A stretch of 64,000 nt of DNA. Source: Bacteroidota bacterium (GTDB taxonomy: Bacteria > Bacteroidota > Bacteroidia > Cytophagales > Cyclobacteriaceae). The notes beneath the pieces were generated by a model, which searched no databases, was not told the origin of the DNA, and worked only from the letters and a program-made list of their open reading frames with translations. The translations under genes and the position numbers were made by a program. Each line of letters opens with the position of its first letter. Within the stretch, counting starts at the first letter, position 1. Below are positions 1 through 6,724 of this stretch, piece by piece. The DNA lies in the NCBI GenBank assembly GCA_018266055.1, contig JAFDYT010000005.1, forward strand, positions 124,001-188,000, given 5' to 3'.

Positions 1-75
1 AGATTCTCTACTTCAGCATAAGACTACACACTACTAAACTTTCTACTTTTCACTTTCTGCTTTCAACTTTTAATC

Positions 76-1143
76 ATGAAAATTAAATCGATAAAATCCT
101 GGACCGCCGACCTTGGAAACACCAAGCCCTATACCATCGCCTTCAAAACAGTAGACGAAGTCAATAATGCTTTTGTTGAAATCACGTTGGACAACGGCGT
201 CACCGGCATAGGTGCAGGAAACCCCAGCGAATATGTGACCGGCGAATATTTTCAGTCGTGCGCCGATGCGCTGAAAGAAAACAACATTTCTTTTTTGGTG
301 GGCCGCGACATCCGCGAACTCAACCAGCTTACCTACGAAGTGTGGCAGAAATTCCCCAAGAACCCCGCCGCGCGTGCAGCGCTCGACATCGCTCTGTACG
401 ATGCACTCACCAAATACCTCGGCGTGCCGCTGGTAAAATTTCTCGGACAAAAAATTCAATCACTCCCAACATCTAACACCATCGGGATAAAAAATGTGGA
501 GGAGACGTTGAAAGAAGCGCAGGAGTATGGCGAGCGCGGCTTCAAAGTATTGAAAGTAAAGTTGGGCATCGACTTGCAGGAAGACATTGAGCGCATTGTG
601 AAACTGCGCGAAAAATTCGGAAAGAAATTCGTGATTCGGATCGACGCCAACCAAGGTTACGACACGGCCAAGACAATCGAATTTTATGAGAAGACCAAGC
701 ACCTTGACGTAGAGCTGATCGAGCAACCGCTTCCTGCCAAAGACATTGAGGCGACCAAAAAGTTACCTGATCACATTCGTAAAATAATCGCGGCCGACGA
801 GTCGCTTCTCACGCCGGCAAGCGCGATGGCGTTGGTAAAGCCGCCACTCGCCACTGGAATATTCAACATCAAGTTGATGAAATGCGGAGGCATCAGTCAG
901 GCGCTTAAGATTGCCGACATCGGTGCGCTAGAAGGTGTAGAACTTTTCTGGGGCTGCAACGACGAAAGTATTATCAGCATTACGGCGGCGCTTCATGCAG
1001 CGTTTGCGTGTGCCAATACCAAATACATCGACCTTGACGGAAGCCTTGACCTGGCGCGCGATGTAGTCAAAGGCGGCTTTATTTTGAAAGATGGAATCAT
1101 GACCTGCTCTGACAAACCGGGGCTAGGTGTGGAGCGGGTTTGA
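76..1143 (+). CDS. Dipeptide epimerase (L-Ala-D/L-Glu type), enolase superfamily
   Basis: Predicted to epimerise the second residue of dipeptides such as L-Ala-D-Glu released from peptidoglycan, in the cytoplasm. The 355 residues have the muconate-lactonising-enzyme layout: N-terminal capping domain (about 1-125), then a TIM barrel. Visible are the catalytic KxK pair (K160, K162 in KVKLG), metal ligands D190 (RIDANQG), E216 (IEQPL) and D241 (ADES), and the opposite-face base K266 (KLMKCGG). A DLD motif at 319-321 matches the aspartates that hold the dipeptide amino group in the Bacillus enzyme, which favours dipeptide over sugar-acid substrates. Start is the ATG at 76. The VanX-like dipeptidase at 15797-16471 could act in the same recycling route (inference). 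Exact dipeptide specificity cannot be read. Confidence 0.9.
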   Translation: MKIKSIKSWTADLGNTKPYTIAFKTVDEVNNAFVEITLDNGVTGIGAGNPSEYVTGEYFQSCADALKENNISFLVGRDIRELNQLTYEVWQKFPKNPAARAALDIALYDALTKYLGVPLVKFLGQKIQSLPTSNTIGIKNVEETLKEAQEYGERGFKVLKVKLGIDLQEDIERIVKLREKFGKKFVIRIDANQGYDTAKTIEFYEKTKHLDVELIEQPLPAKDIEATKKLPDHIRKIIAADESLLTPASAMALVKPPLATGIFNIKLMKCGGISQALKIADIGALEGVELFWGCNDESIISITAALHAAFACANTKYIDLDGSLDLARDVVKGGFILKDGIMTCSDKPGLGVERV

Positions 1144-1153
1144 GTGATTGCTT

Positions 1154-1318
1154 ATGATTGAAAATTTGCAAGAGCCGGAACGGAATAGTTCGGAAGTTTA
1201 TCGACTCAACACGGATCAAATAAACTCGATAGCGGAAGCATTTGATCAGATAAAAAAAGGTCAGACAATTTCAGTCACGCAAGCAGATGAAGAAATTGAT
1301 GAATGGTTAGGCGAGTAA
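1154..1318 (+). CDS. Small antitoxin-like protein (54 aa)
   Basis: An ATG-started 54-codon frame ten bases after the epimerase stop. The product is acidic, with a central helix-like stretch (INSIAEAFDQIKKGQ) and an acidic tail ending DEEIDEWLGE. Small acidic proteins of this sort are common as antitoxins of RelE/ParE-type pairs. No DNA-binding domain is evident. The last codons overlap an ATG at 1303 that begins MVRRVI and then stops, which looks like the start of a decayed toxin gene. Family assignment is inference from size, composition and context. Confidence 0.5.
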   Translation: MIENLQEPERNSSEVYRLNTDQINSIAEAFDQIKKGQTISVTQADEEIDEWLGE

Positions 1319-1398
1319 TCTAGTCATTGAATATTTCGAGTGATCGATAACTTCTCTGTTTTGAAAGTCGACTCCATCTTGAAAATTAGGAGAGAATA
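1303..1398 (+). pseudogene. Possible decayed RelE/ParE-type toxin remnant
   Basis: An ATG at 1303 overlapping the end of the antitoxin-like gene reads M-V-R-R-V-I and then TAG where RelE-type toxins often carry a tryptophan (TGG to TAG is one change). A few bases on, another frame reads V-I-E-Y-F-E then TGA, resembling the early helix of such toxins. About 75 more bases hold no open frame before the next gene. The gene-overlap arrangement and these two fragments suggest a toxin lost by deletion and stop mutations. The matches are short and could be chance. Confidence 0.3.
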
Positions 1399-1419
1399 AT
1401 AGGATAACTTTCAGCTTTT

Positions 1420-2193
1420 ATGTGCCTCATTTTTCTTTCTCTTCATCAGCATCCCAACTACAAACTGATTGTTGCCGCTAACCGCGATGAATTTTACGCG
1501 CGCAAAACGGCAGCCGCCGAATGGTGGCCCGAGCATCCCGATCTTGTGGGTGGCCGTGACCTCGAAGCAGTAAAACCCGATGGCACTTGCGGCACCTGGA
1601 TGGCCATGAATAAGAACGGTCGCATCGCGATGGTCACCAATTTTCGTGACATCAAAAACATCAGATCCGACGCACCGTCGCGCGGACATCTGGTCACCGA
1701 TTATCTGCTCGGCGATGAGTCGCCTGAAAAATACGTCCGCCGCCTTGAGCCTTCGGCCAAAAACTACAATGGCTTCAATCTTATTGTGGGCGATGCCGAC
1801 GGTCTTTATTATTTATCCAATTATAAGGAAGGTGTCGGGCGCATCAGCACCGGATTTCATGGATTGAGCAACGCCCTGCTCGACACACCCTGGCCCAAAG
1901 TAAAAGAAGGCAAAGAAAAAATGAGCCGCCTGTTTACGGCGAAAAAAATTGAAGCAATTAATTTATTCAATGGACTATACGATGATCGTGTAGCGCCCGA
2001 CGATCAATTGCCCGACACAGGCGTAGGCCTTGAGCGTGAGCGAATGCTATCGGCCATGTTTATCAAAAGCCCCAACTACGGCACGCGCTGTTCTACTGTG
2101 GTGACAATCGATCAAAACAATAAGGTGGAGTTCACTGAGCGTGTGTATGACTTAAGCACCTTTGCTTTTAAAGATAGAAGGTTTGAGTTTTGA
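1420..2193 (+). CDS. NRDE family protein (TANGO2-like)
   Basis: A 257-residue protein of the NRDE (TANGO2) family, named after the conserved N-R-D-E tetrad seen here as AANRDEF. It begins M-C-L-I, the usual start, where Cys2 sits at the position of an N-terminal nucleophile. The family includes proteins linked to lipid and haem handling in eukaryotes, but the bacterial reaction is not established. No signal peptide or membrane segment, so cytoplasmic. A TAACTTTC box at 1405-1412 lies only 7 nt before the ATG, so the transcript may be almost leaderless. Family call is firm, function unknown. Confidence 0.85.
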   Translation: MCLIFLSLHQHPNYKLIVAANRDEFYARKTAAAEWWPEHPDLVGGRDLEAVKPDGTCGTWMAMNKNGRIAMVTNFRDIKNIRSDAPSRGHLVTDYLLGDESPEKYVRRLEPSAKNYNGFNLIVGDADGLYYLSNYKEGVGRISTGFHGLSNALLDTPWPKVKEGKEKMSRLFTAKKIEAINLFNGLYDDRVAPDDQLPDTGVGLERERMLSAMFIKSPNYGTRCSTVVTIDQNNKVEFTERVYDLSTFAFKDRRFEF

Positions 2194-2195
2194 GG

Positions 2196-2223
2196 AATAG
2201 AATTCACAGATAGTCATTCTATT
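2196..2223 (+). terminator. AT-rich hairpin between NRDE and MATE genes
   Basis: Perfect 8-bp arms AATAGAAT (2196-2203) and ATTCTATT (2216-2223) around a 12-base loop, starting 3 nt after the NRDE stop. The stem is AT-rich and followed only by TCTTAG, so it may be a weak terminator or an RNA-stabilising hairpin. Confidence 0.35.
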
Positions 2224-2241
2224 TCTTAGTTTCGCCCCTCC

Positions 2242-3603
2242 ATGTCAAACTCACCGATCAGTTATCGTCAGCACATTCGCGCCAGCTTATCCCTCGCCGT
2301 GCCCGTGATGCTCAGCCAGCTCGGCCATGTGATGATGGGCGTGGTCGACAGCCTGATGGTAGGTCATGTCGGTGCGGTGCCGCTCGCGGCGTCTTCGCTG
2401 GCCAACGTTGCCTTCAACATGATTTTACTTTTTGGCATCGGCGTATCCTACGCCATCACGCCGCTGGTGGCGGCCGCCCACGGCGAAAACGACGACACCA
2501 AAATCGGCAACGTGCTCAAACACGGGCTCGCCATCAATGTCGTCAACAGTTTCATCCTCGTGTCGCTGGTCATGGCCGCTAAAAATATTTTATACCACAT
2601 CGACCAGCCCGCCGACGTTGTCGTGCAGGCTATTCCTTACCTGGGCATCATCACCTTCTCCATCATCCCGACGTTGATTTTTCAAACCTTCCGGCAATTC
2701 ACCGAAGGCATGTCGCTCACACGCATTGCCATGGTAGCCGTAATTGGCAGCAACATCATTCATGTGCCGCTCAACTATATTTTTATTTTCGGTCACCTTG
2801 GGTTGCCCGCCATGGGTTTAGTCGGCGCGGGTTGGGCTACTCTCATTTCGCGCGTCATCATGGCTGCAGGCATTGCGCTTTATGTTTATTATTCGCCGAG
2901 CTTCAAAAAATTCAGACCTGGGTTTTCAATCGGTCATTACTCGCGCACCTTGTTCAGCAAAATGCTGCACATCGGCATACCAGCCGGCGCACAATTTATT
3001 TTTGAAGTCGCCGCCTTCGATATCTCCGCCGTGATGATGGGCTGGCTTGGCGCCAAAACGTTGGCGGCACATCAAATCGCCATCAACCTTGCCACCATCA
3101 GTTACATGACCACCTCAGGTCTGGCGGCTGCGGCCACCATTCGTGTAAGCAACGAACTCGGCCGCAAAGATTTCGCAACGCTGCGCACCGTTGCCTTTGT
3201 TTTACTCTCTATGGCTACGGCCATCATGTTTTTGTGGGGCGTACTTTTTGTCAGCGGAAGAAATTTTCTACCCACGCTTTACATCGCTGATGCCGACGTA
3301 ATCGCCATCGCGGCGCCGTTGCTCATCATCGCCGGCTTCTTCCAACTCAGCGACGGCATTCAGGTCGTCTGCATTGGTGCGCTGCGCGGCCTGCACGACG
3401 TAAAGATTCCCTCGTTGTTCATCTTCGCTGCATACTGGATCATCGGCTTGCCGCTAGGGTATCTTCTCGCTTTCAAAGTCGGGTGGGGCGCCACCGGCAT
3501 CTGGACGGGCCTGCTCATCGGCCTCACACTCACGGCCACAGCCATGGTGCTAAGGTTTCACCGGCTGAGCAACCAATTGAAAGCAACTTCATCACACGCT
3601 TAG
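2242..3603 (+). CDS. MATE family efflux transporter (NorM-type)
   Basis: Inner-membrane cation-coupled exporter of organic cations and drugs, by family. At 453 residues with about twelve hydrophobic helices it has the full MATE length. The first helix region shows the typical PVMLSQLGHVMMGVVDSLMVG signature and the second half begins near residue 240 with an equivalent GIPAGAQFIFEVAAF stretch. Start is the ATG at 2242. It stands alone: a hairpin precedes it and a dispersed repeat follows eight bases after its stop. The exported substrate cannot be told from sequence. Confidence 0.93.
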   Translation: MSNSPISYRQHIRASLSLAVPVMLSQLGHVMMGVVDSLMVGHVGAVPLAASSLANVAFNMILLFGIGVSYAITPLVAAAHGENDDTKIGNVLKHGLAINVVNSFILVSLVMAAKNILYHIDQPADVVVQAIPYLGIITFSIIPTLIFQTFRQFTEGMSLTRIAMVAVIGSNIIHVPLNYIFIFGHLGLPAMGLVGAGWATLISRVIMAAGIALYVYYSPSFKKFRPGFSIGHYSRTLFSKMLHIGIPAGAQFIFEVAAFDISAVMMGWLGAKTLAAHQIAINLATISYMTTSGLAAAATIRVSNELGRKDFATLRTVAFVLLSMATAIMFLWGVLFVSGRNFLPTLYIADADVIAIAAPLLIIAGFFQLSDGIQVVCIGALRGLHDVKIPSLFIFAAYWIIGLPLGYLLAFKVGWGATGIWTGLLIGLTLTATAMVLRFHRLSNQLKATSSHA

Positions 3604-3610
3604 TAATTTT

Positions 3611-3722
3611 TTTTGGCGGCCTGGCGCGGTCGAGGCGAGCCGCGCCACCGGGCTGTTCACTGCAAGTCCGCCTACGCGCATAAAGTCCACCCGCTTCGGG
3701 CTTTCCGTTGCCATCCCTGGCC
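3611..3722 (+). repeat. Dispersed intergenic repeat, copy 1
   Basis: A GC-rich element between the MATE exporter and the thioesterase. It shares a head of about 45 bases (starting TTTTGGCGGCCTGGCGCGG), the central block CTTCGGGCT and the tail ATCCCTGGCC with the inverted copy at 10420-10525, while the stretch between head and tail varies. The head can fold, GGCGCGG pairing with CCGCGCC. There is no open frame of its own. An open frame starting at 3708 runs out of the repeat tail, which is one reason the thioesterase start is placed at 3792. Confidence 0.8.
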
Positions 3723-3791
3723 GGGGTGCGGAGTCAGCCATTCATCCCGATTGCATTTTCTTTCCTATCTTTTGTAAATTTTTTACCACGC

Positions 3792-4343
3792 ATGGAAGCA
3801 AGACCTGTACGCAGCTCGCAAACTACCATCACCGAACTCATGATTCCCTCCTACGCGAACTTTGGGGGCAAGATTCACGGCGGCATTCTTCTTTCCATGA
3901 TGGATAAAGTAGCCTATGCCTGCGCCAGCAAACATGCCGGCACGTATTGCGTCACTGTGTCTGTCGATAAAGTTGAGTTTCTTCAGCCTGTCGAGGTTGG
4001 TGAACTGGTTTCACTCAAAGCGTCTGTGAATTACGTCGGCCGTACGTCACTGATGGTTGGCATTCGCGTGGAGTCAGAAAATGTAAAGAGCGGCGAAATC
4101 AAACACACCAACTCGTGCTTCTTCACCATGGTAGCCAAAGGCGACGACAACAAACCTATGGAAGTGCCCAAGCTGGTTTTGGAAAACGATGAAGACATCA
4201 AGCGGTTCATCGAAGCCATGCGCGTTCGCGAGATCAAAGAAAAAGTGCGCGAAGAAATGGACGATGCCAAGTCGACCATTGAAGTAAGCATGGCCGGTGA
4301 AATTTTGAAAAACGAGCGTTGTATTATAAAATTGACACGATAA
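3792..4343 (+). CDS. Acyl-CoA thioesterase, hotdog fold (YciA-like)
   Basis: A 183-residue single-hotdog acyl-CoA thioesterase that hydrolyses acyl-CoA to free acid and CoA. The family signature NFGGKIHGG is at residues 23-31 with the acidic residue D38 in the following helix (SMMDKVA), as in the YciA/BFIT group. I chose the ATG at 3792. The frame is open from 3708 but the extra 28 codons derive partly from the dispersed repeat and do not resemble the family. A charged C-terminal tail of about 45 residues (REIKEKVREEMDDAK) extends past the core. Twelve bases separate it from the M24 peptidase, so co-transcription is likely. Confidence 0.85.
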   Translation: MEARPVRSSQTTITELMIPSYANFGGKIHGGILLSMMDKVAYACASKHAGTYCVTVSVDKVEFLQPVEVGELVSLKASVNYVGRTSLMVGIRVESENVKSGEIKHTNSCFFTMVAKGDDNKPMEVPKLVLENDEDIKRFIEAMRVREIKEKVREEMDDAKSTIEVSMAGEILKNERCIIKLTR

Positions 4344-4355
4344 AAAGTTAGTCGC

Positions 4356-5645
4356 ATGAAACGATTTTTGATTTTAGGAATCCTGCTTTATGTGTCGGCT
4401 GCCAGCGCACAGTCGCCACTTATCCTTTCGCAGCGTGAGCAAGCCACCGTGATGGACGACCTGCTCGACGACCGACTAAAAAATTTGTTGCCCGGCCTTA
4501 TGAGTCGTGAGGGTTTCGACATGTGGGTGATTATTTCGCGCGAGTACAACGAAGATCCGGTGATCAAGACTATGCTGCCCGCCACGTGGATGGCGTCGCG
4601 CCGCACTACCATGTTCGTCATGTTCGACCGTGGTGCTGATAAGGGAGTGGAGTTTCTCGCGGTGGCTCGCTACGATGTTGGTAAAACTTTCAAGCGCGCC
4701 TGGGATCCTGAAAAGCAACCCGACCAGTGGGCGCAGCTTGCCAAACTTATTGAAGAGCGCAATCCGCAAAAGATTGGCGTTAATAAAGCGCCAGGATATG
4801 CGCATGCCGACGGCATTTCGTCCAACGATTATGACCTGCTGATAAAGTCGCTGGCCAAGCCGTTGCAAAGTCGGGTGGCTTCAGCAGAGCGGCTGGCGGT
4901 GAGCTGGCTCGAAACTCGTTCTGAAAAAGAGATGGTAATTTATCCGCAGATCTGCCGCATCGCTCATGAGATCATCGCCGAAGGATTTTCGGATCGCGTT
5001 ATACAACCCGGCGTCACAACAGCCGAAGACGTTGTGTGGTGGTATCGCGAAAAAATAAAGTCACTTAAGCTAGACACCTGGTTTCATCCGTCGGTAGAAA
5101 TTCAGCGCGAAGGCAGCAGCGAGTCAGAGATTATCATGCCCGGCGATTTGCTGCACGTCGATTTTGGCATCACGTACCTTCGCCTCAATACCGACACGCA
5201 ACAGCACGCGTATGTGCTCAAGCCCGGTGAAACCGATGCGCCCGCTTTTTTAAAGCAAGCATTGAAAAAAGGAAATCAGTTGCAGGATATTCTCACCGGA
5301 ACTTTTAAAGTAGGGAAAACTGGCAATCAGGTGCTGGCCGAGTCGCGCAAGCAAGCCACTGCACAAGGACTGGTTCCTTCTATCTACACGCATCCCATCG
5401 GCTATCATGGCCACGCGGCAGGCACCAATTTCGGCATGTGGGACATGCAGGGCGGCGTTCCCTTCACCGGCGAATACCCGATGCACGCCAACACCGCGTA
5501 CTCCATCGAACTTAATGTAACTGTCAATATTCCCGAATGGAAAAAAGACATCCGCATCATGCTCGAAGAAGACGGATACTTCGGCGAGAGCGGATTCAGG
5601 TACATCGACGGAAGACAAACGGAGCTGATTTTAATTTCAAAATAG
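4356..5645 (+). CDS. Secreted M24-family metallopeptidase (Xaa-Pro aminopeptidase type)
   Basis: A 429-residue exported peptidase of the aminopeptidase P / creatinase fold. Residues 1-18 form a signal peptide ending A-S-A-Q. The catalytic half carries the M24 ligand set: D269 (HVDFG), D280 (NTDTQ), a His in THPIGYHGHAAGT, a Glu in SIELNV and a Glu in MLEEDGYF. The N-terminal creatinase-like domain covers about 20-190. It probably removes N-terminal residues ahead of proline in the periplasm, though specificity is inferred from the family. It lies between the thioesterase (12 nt) and plsC (27 nt) in one run of genes. Confidence 0.85.
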   Translation: MKRFLILGILLYVSAASAQSPLILSQREQATVMDDLLDDRLKNLLPGLMSREGFDMWVIISREYNEDPVIKTMLPATWMASRRTTMFVMFDRGADKGVEFLAVARYDVGKTFKRAWDPEKQPDQWAQLAKLIEERNPQKIGVNKAPGYAHADGISSNDYDLLIKSLAKPLQSRVASAERLAVSWLETRSEKEMVIYPQICRIAHEIIAEGFSDRVIQPGVTTAEDVVWWYREKIKSLKLDTWFHPSVEIQREGSSESEIIMPGDLLHVDFGITYLRLNTDTQQHAYVLKPGETDAPAFLKQALKKGNQLQDILTGTFKVGKTGNQVLAESRKQATAQGLVPSIYTHPIGYHGHAAGTNFGMWDMQGGVPFTGEYPMHANTAYSIELNVTVNIPEWKKDIRIMLEEDGYFGESGFRYIDGRQTELILISK

Positions 5646-5672
5646 AATTATAAGTAGCGTAGGCGTTCGTTT

Positions 5673-6401
5673 ATGAAAATGCTCAGAACTGTTCATACTG
5701 TGTATGGTTTTTTCATTTTCATTTTATTGTTCCTACTTTTTTTTCCGCTGCTGCTCATTCCCATTTTTATTCCTTCGCAATTCCGGCTCACGGGCATCTT
5801 CAACCGATGGTGGGCAAAGCTGATGTTCATTTTTGTTTTTCTTCCGTATCGTGTGGAGTGCCGGGCAAAGCTCGACCCGAACCGCACCTATATTTTTTGT
5901 CCGAACCATTTTTCATACCTGGATATTCCCGCCATGGGGCTCACGCCGGTGAATACCATTTTTGTGGGTAAGAATGCCATGGAAAAAATTCCGTTGTTCG
6001 GATTCATGTACAGAAGACTTCACATTACCGTCGACAGGCAAAGCTTGCGGAGCCGGGGCAATACAGTGATCGCCTCCATGAAAGCCATCGACGAAGGCAA
6101 AAGCCTTGTTATCTACCCGGAGGGGGGAATTGTATCGAGCCAGCCACCGGCGATGGCAGCCTTTAAAGACGGCGCTTTTCGCACGGCCATCGAAAAACAA
6201 ATTCCCATTGTACCCGTCACCATTCCATTCAATTGGATAATTTTGCCCGACCAAAATCCGTTACGGTTGCGGAGAGGAAAAGTAAAGATCATTTTTCACG
6301 AGCCGATTGAAACCAAAGGACTTACCCTTGACGACATTGTGCCGCTGAAAAACGACGTGTACAAAATCATCAATCGCGAATTGCAACAACACAACGCATG
6401 A
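5673..6401 (+). CDS. plsC: 1-acyl-sn-glycerol-3-phosphate acyltransferase
   Basis: Second acylation of glycerol-3-phosphate, making phosphatidic acid at the inner membrane. A strong hydrophobic anchor occupies residues 10-34, a second hydrophobic stretch about 48-58. The acyltransferase HX4D motif is H79-FSYL-D84, and the phosphate-binding YPEGG motif is at 148-152. Length (242) is normal. Its last four bases overlap the start of gatC (ATGA junction), so the two are probably translated in a coupled way. The pairing of phospholipid synthesis with GatC is positional only; no functional link is implied. Confidence 0.9.
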   Translation: MKMLRTVHTVYGFFIFILLFLLFFPLLLIPIFIPSQFRLTGIFNRWWAKLMFIFVFLPYRVECRAKLDPNRTYIFCPNHFSYLDIPAMGLTPVNTIFVGKNAMEKIPLFGFMYRRLHITVDRQSLRSRGNTVIASMKAIDEGKSLVIYPEGGIVSSQPPAMAAFKDGAFRTAIEKQIPIVPVTIPFNWIILPDQNPLRLRRGKVKIIFHEPIETKGLTLDDIVPLKNDVYKIINRELQQHNA

Positions 6402-6685
6402 AAGTTGACAAGGAAACATTAGACAAAATCGCTCATCTGGCCCGCCTGGAATTTGATGAAAAGAATACTGAAAAAATGATCAGCGACATGGGCAACATCA
6501 TTTCGTTTGTGGAGAAACTGAACGAGGTAGATACACAAGGCGTGGAGCCACTCACGACCATGAGCCATGAAATCAATTCTCTTCGCGACGACGAAGTAAA
6601 GCAGCACCTTGATCACGAGAGTGCGTTGAAAAACGCCCCGAAAAAAGACAACAATTATTTTCGTGTGCCGAAGGTGTTGGAATAA
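6398..6685 (+). CDS. gatC: Asp/Glu-tRNA amidotransferase subunit C
   Basis: Subunit C of GatCAB, which converts Glu-tRNA(Gln) and Asp-tRNA(Asn) to the amidated forms. The 95 residues show the family pattern: KIAHLARLEF near the start, the helix NIISFVEKLNEVDT, then PLTTMSHEINSLRDDE and a C-terminal FRVPKVLE. Subunits A and B are not in this window, which is common in Bacteroidota where gat genes are scattered. It overlaps plsC by four bases. A 39-base gap separates it from the large membrane/TPR gene. Confidence 0.92.
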   Translation: MKVDKETLDKIAHLARLEFDEKNTEKMISDMGNIISFVEKLNEVDTQGVEPLTTMSHEINSLRDDEVKQHLDHESALKNAPKKDNNYFRVPKVLE

Positions 6686-6724
6686 GCGTATTCAAATTTC
6701 TTTTTAGTTTAATCCGATATTTTC

